A stretch of DNA of 64,000 nucleotides from Heyndrickxia sporothermodurans (GTDB taxonomy: Bacteria; Bacillota; Bacilli; Bacillales; Bacillaceae_C), in the NCBI GenBank assembly GCA_016756695.1, contig CP066701.1:1640001-1704000 (forward strand), given 5' to 3'. The translations under genes were made by a program, and so were the position numbers. The number at the start of each line of letters is the position of its first letter. Within the stretch, counting starts at the first letter, position 1. Shown here one piece after another: positions 47,186 to 56,189 of this stretch. Below the pieces are notes generated by a model. The model saw only the letters and a program-made list of their open reading frames with translations, ran no database searches and had not been told where the DNA came from.

Positions 47186-48149
47186 ATTTAACCTCCAAAA
47201 TTTTGAGGAAAGAAAGACAGTTGGAGTATTGAGGGTTTTCCATGATAACTGCATGAGGGAATTCCTGTTTGATGTATCTTCTAAGGATAATGGATCCACC
47301 ACCGACGAAATGAATGTCCGTCATGTTAAATGTGTACCCACGACTCTTTGCAAACCGTACAATCTGTTGAATGTGTTCGAATTTCATTTCTTCAATGATC
47401 ACCTTGCTGTCTTCATGTATTTCCCCTTTACTAGCAAAATATCCACTTTGGAGAACTTGCTCAAGATCATCTGAAGAAACGGTGACTCCATATCTTTCAT
47501 TGATTAATTTCCCTAATTTCCCTTTTAGAACGTTAATTCCCAAATCTGATACAATCATGCTGTGGATTTGGGGCTGTATTCCTTTGAATGTGCAGAACGT
47601 GGCGTTTAGCCCACCTAAATCTACTATTATGGTATTCCTACTTTTGTAAGAGTCTGGCTTAGCATAAATTTCCCCCATTCCCTCAAAAGCAATTGTGACA
47701 TTGGATAATTCAAATGAAAATGCCTTATTGTTGACCATTAAATGGACAGTGTGGCCTTGATTTTCTACCATTTGTTTGAACTTTTCCTTTTGGATTGCAT
47801 CCTTATAGGTCGTAATTGGAGCGTTGACTGCTAAGTGTATGTCAACATTTGAAGGGGTATTTGCCTTTTGAAGTAAACGAGCGATGGCTGTGTAGATTGA
47901 TAAATGATGAATTCGAGAAGCCTTGTTTAGTGAGAAGTCTGAGTAATCCTCACTAACCATATCTCCTAAAAGATACTCATTTCCATAAAACTCCACTAGG
48001 TATGAGTTTGGTTGAATATCTACCCCCAACCTCTTCACTTGTTGCATTTTTGTGCGGAAGGTTGTCATATAGGTATTTCCTTTGTATCGTGCAATCCCCT
48101 TCGTTTGGTATTTACCGCAATCAACGGCAATTAGAATCTTTTCTTTCAT
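47178..48149 (-). CDS. ParM/StbA-like actin-type segregation ATPase
   Basis: A 323-residue actin-fold protein. Phosphate-1 is AVDCGKYQTKGIA near residue 8, phosphate-2 is IIVDLGGLNATFCTF near 172 and the adenosine motif is VGGGSIILRRYI near 286. Such proteins polymerise and push plasmid copies apart. The ATG at 48149 follows AAAGGATGTGG. A centromere (parC) would be expected in the 480 bases upstream, where I see only a pyrimidine-rich imperfect repeat (48395-48450). On a chromosome it suggests plasmid ancestry. Confidence 0.8.
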   Translation of the reverse strand: MKEKILIAVDCGKYQTKGIARYKGNTYMTTFRTKMQQVKRLGVDIQPNSYLVEFYGNEYLLGDMVSEDYSDFSLNKASRIHHLSIYTAIARLLQKANTPSNVDIHLAVNAPITTYKDAIQKEKFKQMVENQGHTVHLMVNNKAFSFELSNVTIAFEGMGEIYAKPDSYKSRNTIIVDLGGLNATFCTFKGIQPQIHSMIVSDLGINVLKGKLGKLINERYGVTVSSDDLEQVLQSGYFASKGEIHEDSKVIIEEMKFEHIQQIVRFAKSRGYTFNMTDIHFVGGGSIILRRYIKQEFPHAVIMENPQYSNCLSFLKILEVKYA

Positions 48150-48632
48150 GTAAAACCACATCCTTTTCTTTTAATAGAATTAACGATTTATACTATGCAA
48201 CCCATTCATAAATATAAGAAAAAATCATAAAAAGATTGTCCGAGCTGATATGATATTTTCATATATTTAAGGCAAAGTTATAAAGTAGACAAAAAATTTG
48301 TAATTGAACAGGGGTAGAACATAAGAAATTGGATTTAAGTATTTTTGCATTGTAAGATGATAATACAACTAGCAACAAAACCCTCTAATCAACTTCTGAC
48401 TTCTTCTATCTCTACTAATCTATTACCTCTTAGCTCTTACAAGTATTGACTTTCTATGGAAAGCAAAAGTAAGTAAACAAAATTCAATGGCTTTGGACTA
48501 AAACATAGTCAAACCTAAGAAAATGTTAAATACGGAGAAAAGGTAATAGAATAGGGTTAGCAATGAAGAAATGAAGAGAAAGTGGGAAAACGTTACTGCT
48601 GAAAAAATATCATGAAAAAGGGGAAATGATTA
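48150..48632. other. Non-coding region upstream of parM-like gene (candidate parC)
   Basis: No gene is supportable. Around 48395-48450 lies a run of loosely repeated CTTCT, TCTACTAATCT and ACCTCTTAG units, about 10-11 bases apart, which might be ParR sites. The remainder is AT-rich. Confidence 0.3.
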
Positions 48633-49085
48633 ATGAAAGAAACAAACTCACTAAAACAAATTCTAGTAGAAAAGGAGACTGATAAAATGAAAAATCAATT
48701 AAAGAAAGTAATTGTAGTTGCGATGAAATCCTTATGGTTTCCTCCAATTTTTGAAGATGGTTACGGAAAAAATGAGCAATATGATGAGGGAGACTACTTT
48801 CAAAAGGCTGATGGGGCTTTATTGAGAGGTAGGTTGGTCTTCTATTCTGGAGAATTCTGTGATCAAACTGTAAACGGTAATGTTGATTTTAGCATGGAAG
48901 TATTTTTGACTGGTGAAGGTGAACTGCTAAAATTCTATACCATCAGGGAATCTCGCTATTGTCAAGATTGTCAAGAAACCCACACCCGTCTCCATCGTAT
49001 GGTTGCAAAGGATCAATCGTTAATGGAGGATGAACTCGATGCAATATTGAACAATATCACAGTCGATTTGAGAAATGCCAGTTAA
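48633..49085 (+). CDS. Hypothetical protein with CxxC
   Basis: A 150-residue soluble protein; an ATG at 48687 behind AAAGGAG is an alternative start. It has a central beta-rich part (GALLRGRLVFYSGEF) and a single CQDC motif near residue 111 followed by THTRLH, which may bind zinc. No family recognised. It runs opposite to the parM-like gene. Confidence 0.5.
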   Translation: MKETNSLKQILVEKETDKMKNQLKKVIVVAMKSLWFPPIFEDGYGKNEQYDEGDYFQKADGALLRGRLVFYSGEFCDQTVNGNVDFSMEVFLTGEGELLKFYTIRESRYCQDCQETHTRLHRMVAKDQSLMEDELDAILNNITVDLRNAS

Positions 49086-49263
49086 CCTCAGACTTTTCTC
49101 CTCTAATCTATCCCCCGGAAGATTCAATTAACAATCCCCATCCAAAAGAGAGATAGTAGGTAAAATACATTTCGAACACAAAACCATTATTTCTCAAAGA
49201 GTCTCGTTATAGAATACGTTATCAAGTGGTTTTTCCCTTGATAGATGAAAGAAGGTGAACCCA

Positions 49264-49494
49264 ATGAACCCTATAGTAAAAAAAGTACAGTCTAAATACA
49301 AACATGCAAGAGAAGACGCAAATTATAGCATCTTTGACATTGAATGTTTACTGGTAAAACTGGCTGAGGAAGGTGTTATCTGGATGATTCAAGGAATGAA
49401 AAGTCTCACCGAAGCTGAAACAATCCTCATTAACTACTATTTGAATGAAAAAAGAGAGCTGCAAATTTATGATTATGGTCAATCCCCTCTGTGA
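49264..49494 (+). CDS. Small hypothetical protein
   Basis: A 76-residue protein from the ATG behind GAAGGTG. It appears helical, with LTEAETILINYYLNEKRELQ near the centre. No domain recognised. It lies 91 bases before the four-helix-bundle pair. Confidence 0.45.
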   Translation: MNPIVKKVQSKYKHAREDANYSIFDIECLLVKLAEEGVIWMIQGMKSLTEAETILINYYLNEKRELQIYDYGQSPL

Positions 49495-49585
49495 GTCCAC
49501 CAAAAAACACTACATCAAACACTTCAGTACAATCGAACAATAATTTCAAATCAAAACAAAAATTACATCAAGGAGTGATGTTTAC

Positions 49586-49993
49586 ATGCAATTGACGAAA
49601 AAAGAAGTAAAGAATCCAAGAGATAATGAAGTTTACAAACGAGCACTGAAGTTTAGGAAAGAAATTTATGCTATGGTTAAGGGTTTTCCTGAATTGGAGA
49701 AATATAATATGATTGACCAACTGCAACGTGCTTCAACCAGTGTTCCTGCTAACTTCAGCGAAGGCTATCGCAATCACTATTATGGTAAAGAGCGAGATCG
49801 TTTGAATACAGCACTTGGTAGTATTGCAGAATGTCAGGCATTTCTTGACATGGCAAGGATGGAGGATTACATCACCCAGGAGCAATATCTCAACCTCGAT
49901 AATGATGCGGAAGTCATTTTTGGAATGCTTTTAGCAATGATTCGGGATATTGATAGGATCCTGGAACAACATGATCTTGGTGAGGAGGAGTAA
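49586..49993 (+). CDS. Four-helix-bundle protein (23S rRNA intervening-sequence type)
   Basis: A 135-residue helical protein. The pattern FPELEKYNMIDQLQRASTSVPANFSEGYRNH is the signature of the four-helix-bundle family first seen in 23S rRNA intervening sequences and related to the Avd protein of diversity-generating retroelements. No rRNA or reverse transcriptase is nearby. The ATG follows AAGGAGTG and the stop is 2 bases before a second, related gene. Its role is unknown; members bind nucleic acid. Confidence 0.8.
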   Translation: MQLTKKEVKNPRDNEVYKRALKFRKEIYAMVKGFPELEKYNMIDQLQRASTSVPANFSEGYRNHYYGKERDRLNTALGSIAECQAFLDMARMEDYITQEQYLNLDNDAEVIFGMLLAMIRDIDRILEQHDLGEEE

Positions 49994-49995
49994 GA

Positions 49996-50367
49996 ATGAG
50001 AACAGAGGTAGACTCTTTCAGAAAGTTAAATCTTTACAAACAGGCATTGAGGTTTACCCATATGGTTTTACAATATACCGAACAGAATAGGGATGAAATT
50101 GGCTTGAGAGAATGTTTGGAAATACGTAAACAGGCAATGGAAATTCCAAAAAACATTGCTACGGCAGCTTCTGAAATCAATGTGAAAAACAAATACAAAA
50201 AATTAAACCGTAGTAAAGAGGCTTTCCAAACTATAATGGGGGATTTGAAAAGACTTGGAATGGACAAAAGTGAGAAGAAAGTGATTATGCTTTCTTTGGA
50301 ACTACTGAAATTGTTCAATGGGTATTTTGGAATGCTAAATAGAAAGAAGAATGTTAGAAGAGGGTAA
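49996..50367 (+). CDS. Second, diverged four-helix-bundle protein
   Basis: A 123-residue protein with the same plan as its neighbour: FRKLNLYKQALRFTHMV, then LRECLEIRKQAMEIPKNIATAASE aligns with the QLQRASTSVPANFSEG stretch. It lacks the conserved SVPANFSEG residues and has a basic C-terminus. Tight coupling to the first gene suggests a hetero-oligomer. A GAGGAGGAG ribosome site precedes the ATG. Confidence 0.65.
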   Translation: MRTEVDSFRKLNLYKQALRFTHMVLQYTEQNRDEIGLRECLEIRKQAMEIPKNIATAASEINVKNKYKKLNRSKEAFQTIMGDLKRLGMDKSEKKVIMLSLELLKLFNGYFGMLNRKKNVRRG

Positions 50368-50397
50368 AGGAATTTTTCTTTATCCTCTTTTTTTTTA
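50352..50397 (+). terminator. Terminator after the four-helix-bundle pair
   Basis: AAGAGGGTAAAGG and CTTTATCCTCTT pair (with one G-T) and nine T follow. Confidence 0.75.
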
Positions 50398-50510
50398 TCT
50401 AATACAGACAAGCCTGTGTATTTTATAGAGATTGTTAATTCCCCCATATGAAATGGATATATTTTTAGAAAATGACAAATCATAATTTGTAAAAACACTG
50501 GTGAGTTAAA

Positions 50511-52295
50511 ATGAATTGTGAAAAAAATAGAAAATATGAAAAAGAACTTTCTCAAATTGCTTCTTTTTGTCCACTCCCTTTATCAAAAGTACATCTAAAA
50601 AGAATGGATAAGGAGCATTTAATTTTCTACTTTGATGAAAAAAAAGAGGACATTTCGAATGATAGAAGGAGAGGGCGAATTTATATAACATTAGATCAAA
50701 AAGTGGTAAAAAGTTCTTATGAATTATTCATTAGTAATTTCTTTTATCTTAACGATATTAGATATAGTTATGATTTGCCTATTCCTGCAGAAGACATTTC
50801 CTATAGGTATGATTTTAAAATAGGAAATGTCTTTATGGAGATTTTCGGATATTTTGGTCAGAAATATAATGAAAGAAAGGAAGAGAAAATTAATCTTTAT
50901 CGAAAGCATAAGCTGAAGTTGATAAGTTTAGATTCCCGTTTCTTTCAGTGCAGGTATGAGACCTTGTATCAGAAATTAGTGAGTCTATGTAAAAGTAACG
51001 GCATTAAATCTGAAAGTTTTTTTGATTACAATCAAAATTTATTTTTATCCGGTTCAAGAGATTTCTTGGGATTTATTCGTTCTAAACTTTCCACTTATAT
51101 TACAAGACATAACACACTACCTAATAGTAGAGAATTAAGAAATATGGGGTTTAGTGGACTTGAACGTATTATAAATAATTTAGGTGGGTACAAGGAGGTA
51201 TGTAATCAGTTAGGGTTAGATTCTGAGCGTTTTAGGAATAGTTGGAATGAAGTGAATAGTAAAAGTAAATTTCTATGGCTTTGTGAAAAAGTTAATAGAA
51301 TACCAACAGACAAGGATTATGAAAAATATGGGCTAGGGGGGTTAAAGAGGTACGTATATAAAAATCAAAAGAAAATGATTTATGAAGAACTTGCTAGAGA
51401 AAAAGGCTTTGCTTCAATTGTTGAACTAAAGGAAATTATGCCTTCTGGTTATTGGAGTTTGTCGACGATTAAAGATACAATAACCCCCCTTTGCGAATTG
51501 TTTAGTAGAATTCCTACTAAATCAGAGTTACTTGAACTAGGCATGTCGGAACTTGAATGTGCAATTCAGCAGTACACATCAAGGGAAGAACTATCACGAA
51601 TATTGGGGGTACCTACTTATAACTTACAAAATGGAGTAAGACCCTACATATTTGAGGACCTAAAGGATGAATTAACTCCAATAGTAAAACAATTTGGTTA
51701 TTTACCATCTAGGAAAGAACTTGACAGTATCGGTAAAAAAAAATTATACCATCACATTGATAAGTTTGGTGGCCCATCTAAATTTGCCGAAAAATTGAAT
51801 ATTCCAACCTTCTCACAATATAGAGGAATTAAAAGAGACGGATTTTGGAAAGACGAAAAAAACCTTTTTCTACTAATTGAACATGAACTATTACCACTTG
51901 TACAAGAATTAGGTTTTATTCCAAATGAAAGTTTTTTAAGGAATGAAGGTTTGTATGAAATAAGTCAATTAATACAGAAGTTTGGTAAAAGAAAGAAGAT
52001 GAGTGAATATCTAGGATTCCCGACTTATTCTGAGTATAAGGGAACAAGAGAGAATGGTTATTGGGAGGATGTTACTAATCTTAAAACGCTTATTTTGGAA
52101 AAATTGTTACCTTTGGTGGAAAAATTGGGTTATATTCCGACTGAAAAATATTTAAAAGAGAGAGGATTGCGTGAGCTGAGATTATTAATCGAAAAGTTCG
52201 GGGGAAGAAATAAAATTAGTGATTACTTGGGATACCCAACCTACAATCAAGTAAAAAATGAAGAATTAAAAAATAACAATAGGAGTGCAAATTAG
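50511..52295 (+). CDS. PD-(D/E)XK-like nuclease with tandem HNR-type repeats
   Basis: A 594-residue protein. Residues 65-145 look like a restriction-type nuclease: E71 in SSYELFISNFFYLNDI, D101 in YRYDFKIG and E110 in FMEIFGY with K118 nearby, the spacing of E...(P)D...E-x-x-x nucleases. Residues 178-594 contain about six repeats of 60-75 residues, each of the form LLPLVEKLGYIPTEKYLKERG, then RELRLLIEKFGGRNKISDYLG, often closed by G(F/Y)PTY and GYW. They resemble homing-endonuclease-associated (HNR) repeats that contact DNA. A repeat-guided nuclease of unknown target is inferred. It lies just before the recombinase and tnsABC. Confidence 0.55.
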   Translation: MNCEKNRKYEKELSQIASFCPLPLSKVHLKRMDKEHLIFYFDEKKEDISNDRRRGRIYITLDQKVVKSSYELFISNFFYLNDIRYSYDLPIPAEDISYRYDFKIGNVFMEIFGYFGQKYNERKEEKINLYRKHKLKLISLDSRFFQCRYETLYQKLVSLCKSNGIKSESFFDYNQNLFLSGSRDFLGFIRSKLSTYITRHNTLPNSRELRNMGFSGLERIINNLGGYKEVCNQLGLDSERFRNSWNEVNSKSKFLWLCEKVNRIPTDKDYEKYGLGGLKRYVYKNQKKMIYEELAREKGFASIVELKEIMPSGYWSLSTIKDTITPLCELFSRIPTKSELLELGMSELECAIQQYTSREELSRILGVPTYNLQNGVRPYIFEDLKDELTPIVKQFGYLPSRKELDSIGKKKLYHHIDKFGGPSKFAEKLNIPTFSQYRGIKRDGFWKDEKNLFLLIEHELLPLVQELGFIPNESFLRNEGLYEISQLIQKFGKRKKMSEYLGFPTYSEYKGTRENGYWEDVTNLKTLILEKLLPLVEKLGYIPTEKYLKERGLRELRLLIEKFGGRNKISDYLGYPTYNQVKNEELKNNNRSAN

Positions 52296-52489
52296 TGATA
52301 GTTGAAAATAATAAAGCAATCATCCCTGTGATGTAAAAAAATGTACACATTCTGAAACATAAAAAAGCACGGTGAAATCCTGTATCAAAATGTTCAATTT
52401 CCACTGCTACATATTTCAAATCTACGGATTGACTTTTTGGAACAAAATACGATAATAGAATTATAGCTTTTTCATATGGAGGGATAGTC

Positions 52490-53056
52490 ATGAAGATCGG
52501 ATATTCACGATGTTCAAGTATTTCCCAAAATTTGGAGAGGCAGCTAGTTGCTTTAAAAGATAAAGGTGTAGAGAAAATATTTGCTGAAAAAATAAGTGGG
52601 AAGAATATGGAACGTCCCCAATTGAAAGAAATGCTAAATTTCGTTCGAGAGGGTGATGTGATAATTATTGAATCAATTTCCCGACTTGCCAGAAACACGC
52701 TAGATTTCCTCACCATAGTTCGTCAATTGAATGATAAAAAGGTAGAGATTATTAGTTTAAAGGAGAGTCTTGATACTTCTACCCCTCAAGGTAAATTCAT
52801 GTTAACTGTATTCGGGGCCTTGTACGAATTGGAACGTGATAGCATCCGTCAGCGACAGGCTGAAGGCATAGCAGTCGCCAAGGCAAATGGTATTCATTTT
52901 GGAAGACCAAAGGTAGAGGTAGATGATGAGTTTCTTAGACTGTACAAATTATGGAAGCGTGGAAAAATTACCGTAACTGCCATATCTAAAGAATTAAGTA
53001 TCTCAAGAGCGACCTTTTATCGTAGAGTGAATGAACTAGAAGAGGAAAATAACTAA
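52490..53056 (+). CDS. Serine recombinase (resolvase/invertase family)
   Basis: A 188-residue small serine recombinase. The catalytic region IGYSRCSSISQNLERQL has R7 and nucleophile S9, IIIESISRLARN near 60 and the long E helix (FGALYELERDSIRQRQAEGI) are conserved, and the C-terminal helix-turn-helix is ITVTAISKELSISRATFYRR. The ATG follows GGAGGG. Its position just upstream of tnsA suggests a resolvase for cointegrates; 52296-52489 would be the place for a res site. It might instead be a DNA invertase. Confidence 0.85.
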   Translation: MKIGYSRCSSISQNLERQLVALKDKGVEKIFAEKISGKNMERPQLKEMLNFVREGDVIIIESISRLARNTLDFLTIVRQLNDKKVEIISLKESLDTSTPQGKFMLTVFGALYELERDSIRQRQAEGIAVAKANGIHFGRPKVEVDDEFLRLYKLWKRGKITVTAISKELSISRATFYRRVNELEEENN

Positions 53057-53079
53057 ATCTAAATTAAATAAACTTAATT

Positions 53080-53149
53080 AAAAGCCATGATCTTTAGGTG
53101 AAGTACGAAAAAAAAATCGTATTTTTTGCCTATAGGTCATGGCTTTTCT
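53080..53149 (+). terminator. Terminator after the serine recombinase
   Basis: AAAAGCCATGA and TCATGGCTTTT form the outer stem; an inner TACGA/TCGTA pair adds to it, and CTTATTT follows. Two copies of TTTTGCCTAT lie near 53125 and 53181 just before tnsA. Confidence 0.65.
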
Positions 53150-53224
53150 TATTTCTCAAACCTTTATCTGAAAAACAACATTTTGCCTATCTGAACAAGG
53201 GATAAAAATTTAGAACAGGAAGTG

Positions 53225-54094
53225 ATGAATTTGCCAGTTAACAAAGGAAACTACTCAATAGAAAAAATAAGTAAGTTATTAGAACAGGGATATGGAAAAG
53301 GGGAGGGGAAGGATTACAAGCCTTATATAGATGTAATTAAAGTTGCTAGTAAGGGAAGGGCAAGTAGAGTAAAAGGTTGGAAAACCAATAGAGTGCATCA
53401 CTTCCTTTCAGATTCAGAGACTAGATTTTTCTATTTGATGGAATATCAGGACTCTGTTGTTGATATTCGGGAACATTATCCGTTAATTGACAACATGGAA
53501 GAGTTGTTCGACGTTTTAGATGGTCAGCTAATCAAACGTTTGTTTAACCAAAAAACGGGTGATCCTTTAGTTTTAACAACGAGTTTTTTAATATCTAAGA
53601 GGATTTCGAGTGGAGAGATTCAGTATTTTGCTAGATCTATAAAAGATTCAAGGCAGTTAGAGAACACCCAAGCGATTGAACGATTTGAAGCAATGAGGCG
53701 GTATTGGGAACTAAAAGGGATTGACTATGGAATTATTACCAATAAAGAAATCCCAGTTGTGTTGGCAAAAAACATTGAATACATACACTCGTCTTATCAC
53801 TTAGAGGAATATGGTATGAATCTAAAAGATCAATTGTTTTATGAAGACTACTTACTGAATACACTAAGAAACTTTCAAAATAAATCTATTAAAGAATTAT
53901 TGTTCCACTTTGATAAAAAAATAGGATTTGAAGTTGGTACAGGATTACTAATTTTCAAGCACTTACTTGCTAGAAAAATTGTGGAGGTAGATATGAATAA
54001 GGCAATAAATTTAGAACAGCCTTGCTCAACAGTAAATGTTTTAGTTCAAGAGGAGGGGTTAGATGCTTTCTATAAACATGCTGATTCAATATGA
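53225..54094 (+). CDS. tnsA: Tn7-like transposition protein TnsA with altered active site
   Basis: A 289-residue TnsA, the endonuclease that cuts the 5' strands of Tn7-type elements. Family landmarks are SDSETRFFYLMEYQDSVVDI followed by REHYPL (catalytic E65), LVLTTSFLIS and ARSIKDS (K140). In TnsA the residue after TT is the catalytic Asp (D114 of Tn7); here it is S120, encoded by AGT at 53582-53584. The C-terminal winged-helix region that contacts TnsC is present. It overlaps tnsB by 32 bases. I count from the ATG at 53225; a GTG at 53222 is possible. Confidence 0.85.
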   Translation: MNLPVNKGNYSIEKISKLLEQGYGKGEGKDYKPYIDVIKVASKGRASRVKGWKTNRVHHFLSDSETRFFYLMEYQDSVVDIREHYPLIDNMEELFDVLDGQLIKRLFNQKTGDPLVLTTSFLISKRISSGEIQYFARSIKDSRQLENTQAIERFEAMRRYWELKGIDYGIITNKEIPVVLAKNIEYIHSSYHLEEYGMNLKDQLFYEDYLLNTLRNFQNKSIKELLFHFDKKIGFEVGTGLLIFKHLLARKIVEVDMNKAINLEQPCSTVNVLVQEEGLDAFYKHADSI

Positions 54095-56189
54095 TAATAA
54101 TCCTGAAAGAGTTGAAAGGATTGTCTACATTGATGAAAACCGTCAATTTTGCTTTCTAATAAACATCTATGATAATTCCTTCCCCATTTCAAATGATTTA
54201 CATGAAGTTGAAAACTCGATAATAGGTGGTGAAGCTGAGATTCTTGAAAAAGATCCTTGGACTGTCATTGTCTTTGAGAAGGATATATCTGAAAAGGCAA
54301 GACAAGTACAAGAAAAAGCATGGGCAGTTGTTTCAAAACTACTTAAAGTGGGACAAAAGGAATTACTGAATCCTATTGAAAGGAATTCAGTTATACACAG
54401 AGTTTCTAATGAAATGGGGATAACTAAGAAGACAGTTGTGAAGTATTTGAAAAGATATTGGAAAAGGGGGATGTACCCATTTGCCTTATTGCCGGATTTC
54501 TATAAAAGAGGTGGAAAGGGACAAGAAAAGCAAAGCAGTGAGAAAAAGCGAGGTAGACCAAGAAAGGTGCAAGAGGTTGTTGGGAGTGGGGTCAATATTG
54601 ATGAAGAAATGAAAAAGGTCTTTCGACTTACAGCAAATAAATATTATCAGACAAAGAAAAATGTCAGTGTCAGATTTGCTTATGAGCAGATGATAAAGGA
54701 GTTTTTCAGAGAGGAGTTGGAAAAGGCACCGGAACAATTGCCAACCTACTATCAGTTCCTTTACTGGATAAGGAAGGAACAGAATTTATCGCATGAAATC
54801 ATCCGGAGAACGGGCAAACGAAACTTTGACTTAAACTTCCGACCAGTTTTAGGTAGTTCAAAAAATGAGGTGCGTTCACCGGGCGAGAAGATACAGATTG
54901 ACGCTACCGTAGCTGATGTTTATTTAGTAAGTGAGTTTAACAGAGAATGGATTATCGGAAGACCAGTCCTATATTTTTGTAAATGTGTCTGGTCATCAAT
55001 GATAGTAGGGTTTCATATTGGATTAGAGGGTCCGAATTTTGAACAGGCACGGATGGCTCTAATGAATATGGTTGAGGATAAGGTTGAGTATTGTAAGCAA
55101 TTTGATATTGATATTAATGAAAAAGAATGGCCTGCTGCTTTTTTGCCGAATAGTATCGTTGCTGACCGTGCTGAACTCCTTTCAAATGCTTCGAACCTTC
55201 TAACTGAAAAACTAAATATAAGAATTGAAAATTCCGGAAGTTGGCGTGGGGACCTTAAATCGCTTATAGAAAGGCAATTTGGTCTCTTCACGAATGAGGT
55301 AGTAAAGCCTATGTTGCCAGGGGCTGTTGATGTAGACTTTGGAAAACGAGGTACAAGGGATCATCGCCTAAGCGGAAAATTAACATTAACCGATTTCAAA
55401 AAAATTATCATTAGATACATTCTATACTTCAATAATCAGTATGTAATGGAGAATTTTATCAGGGATGAAGAAATGATAACGGAAGAGGTTGAGCCAATTC
55501 CTATTAAACTATGGGAATGGGGAATGAAAAATCGAGCTGGGCGATTACGCAAAATTTCTAAAGACTTAATGATGCTCCATATGTTACCAGTTGGAAGTGC
55601 AACTGTAAGTGAAGCTGGAATTCGCTTTCGGAATATGCTTTATAGTTCAGAATTAGCATTAAAGGAACAGTGGTTTGTAAAAGCCCGATTTCAAAATAGC
55701 TGGAAAGTTGATATTGTCTATGATCCAAGGAATGCAGGCCAGATTTATATTCAAAATCCAGACAGTAAATCATATGAAGTATGTCATCTTTTGGAACACC
55801 AGTATAGGTACAAAAATAAAACAATGGACGATATAAATTTTCTGCATGAATCTGAAAAATTGCAAAAGAGAAAGCATAAACAAGATCAGCTTAAAGCAAA
55901 GATTGATTTAAAAGAAGAAGTTGAAAAAATCGTGAAAGATGCAGAAAAGAAATCAAAGTCAAGCGGGGTAAAGGAGAGTAGCAATAAAAGAATTAAAGAT
56001 ATAAAGAACCATAGAAAATTAGAACAAGAACTTATTCGTAAAAAGCAAAATGAAATAGCCAAGACTGAATCCAACGATACAGGGGGTAGTCAATCAAAGG
56101 TTATACCAATGAGCGGCCCAGCGGATAATGAAAATTATTTATTGCTAAAGAGAATGCAGAAGAAGGGGATGGAAAAACGTGAACGTTAG
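54063..56189 (+). CDS. tnsB: Tn7-like DDE transposase TnsB
   Basis: A 708-residue transposase that binds the ends and cuts and joins the 3' strands. The triad is D280 (QIDATVADVY), D368 (IVADRAELLS) and E403 (LIERQFGLF); the spacings of 88 and 35 are the same as in Tn7 TnsB. N-terminal helix-turn-helix segments (MGITKKTVVKYLKRYWKRG near 120) bind the end repeats. The last 80 residues are highly charged, as expected for a TnsC contact tail. It overlaps tnsC by 11 bases. No defect is seen. Confidence 0.93.
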   Translation: MLSINMLIQYDNNPERVERIVYIDENRQFCFLINIYDNSFPISNDLHEVENSIIGGEAEILEKDPWTVIVFEKDISEKARQVQEKAWAVVSKLLKVGQKELLNPIERNSVIHRVSNEMGITKKTVVKYLKRYWKRGMYPFALLPDFYKRGGKGQEKQSSEKKRGRPRKVQEVVGSGVNIDEEMKKVFRLTANKYYQTKKNVSVRFAYEQMIKEFFREELEKAPEQLPTYYQFLYWIRKEQNLSHEIIRRTGKRNFDLNFRPVLGSSKNEVRSPGEKIQIDATVADVYLVSEFNREWIIGRPVLYFCKCVWSSMIVGFHIGLEGPNFEQARMALMNMVEDKVEYCKQFDIDINEKEWPAAFLPNSIVADRAELLSNASNLLTEKLNIRIENSGSWRGDLKSLIERQFGLFTNEVVKPMLPGAVDVDFGKRGTRDHRLSGKLTLTDFKKIIIRYILYFNNQYVMENFIRDEEMITEEVEPIPIKLWEWGMKNRAGRLRKISKDLMMLHMLPVGSATVSEAGIRFRNMLYSSELALKEQWFVKARFQNSWKVDIVYDPRNAGQIYIQNPDSKSYEVCHLLEHQYRYKNKTMDDINFLHESEKLQKRKHKQDQLKAKIDLKEEVEKIVKDAEKKSKSSGVKESSNKRIKDIKNHRKLEQELIRKKQNEIAKTESNDTGGSQSKVIPMSGPADNENYLLLKRMQKKGMEKRER

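Noticed and set aside
49586-49993. Evidence for a 23S rRNA intervening sequence
   Set aside because: The protein family is named after such inserts, but there is no rRNA sequence in the window.
11041-53221. The whole stretch as cargo of one intact Tn7-like transposon from glmS to tnsABC
   Set aside because: tnsA is normally beside the right end and is read inward; no end matching the glmS-linked termini was found near 53 kb or up to 64 kb, so a single-element model cannot be supported.
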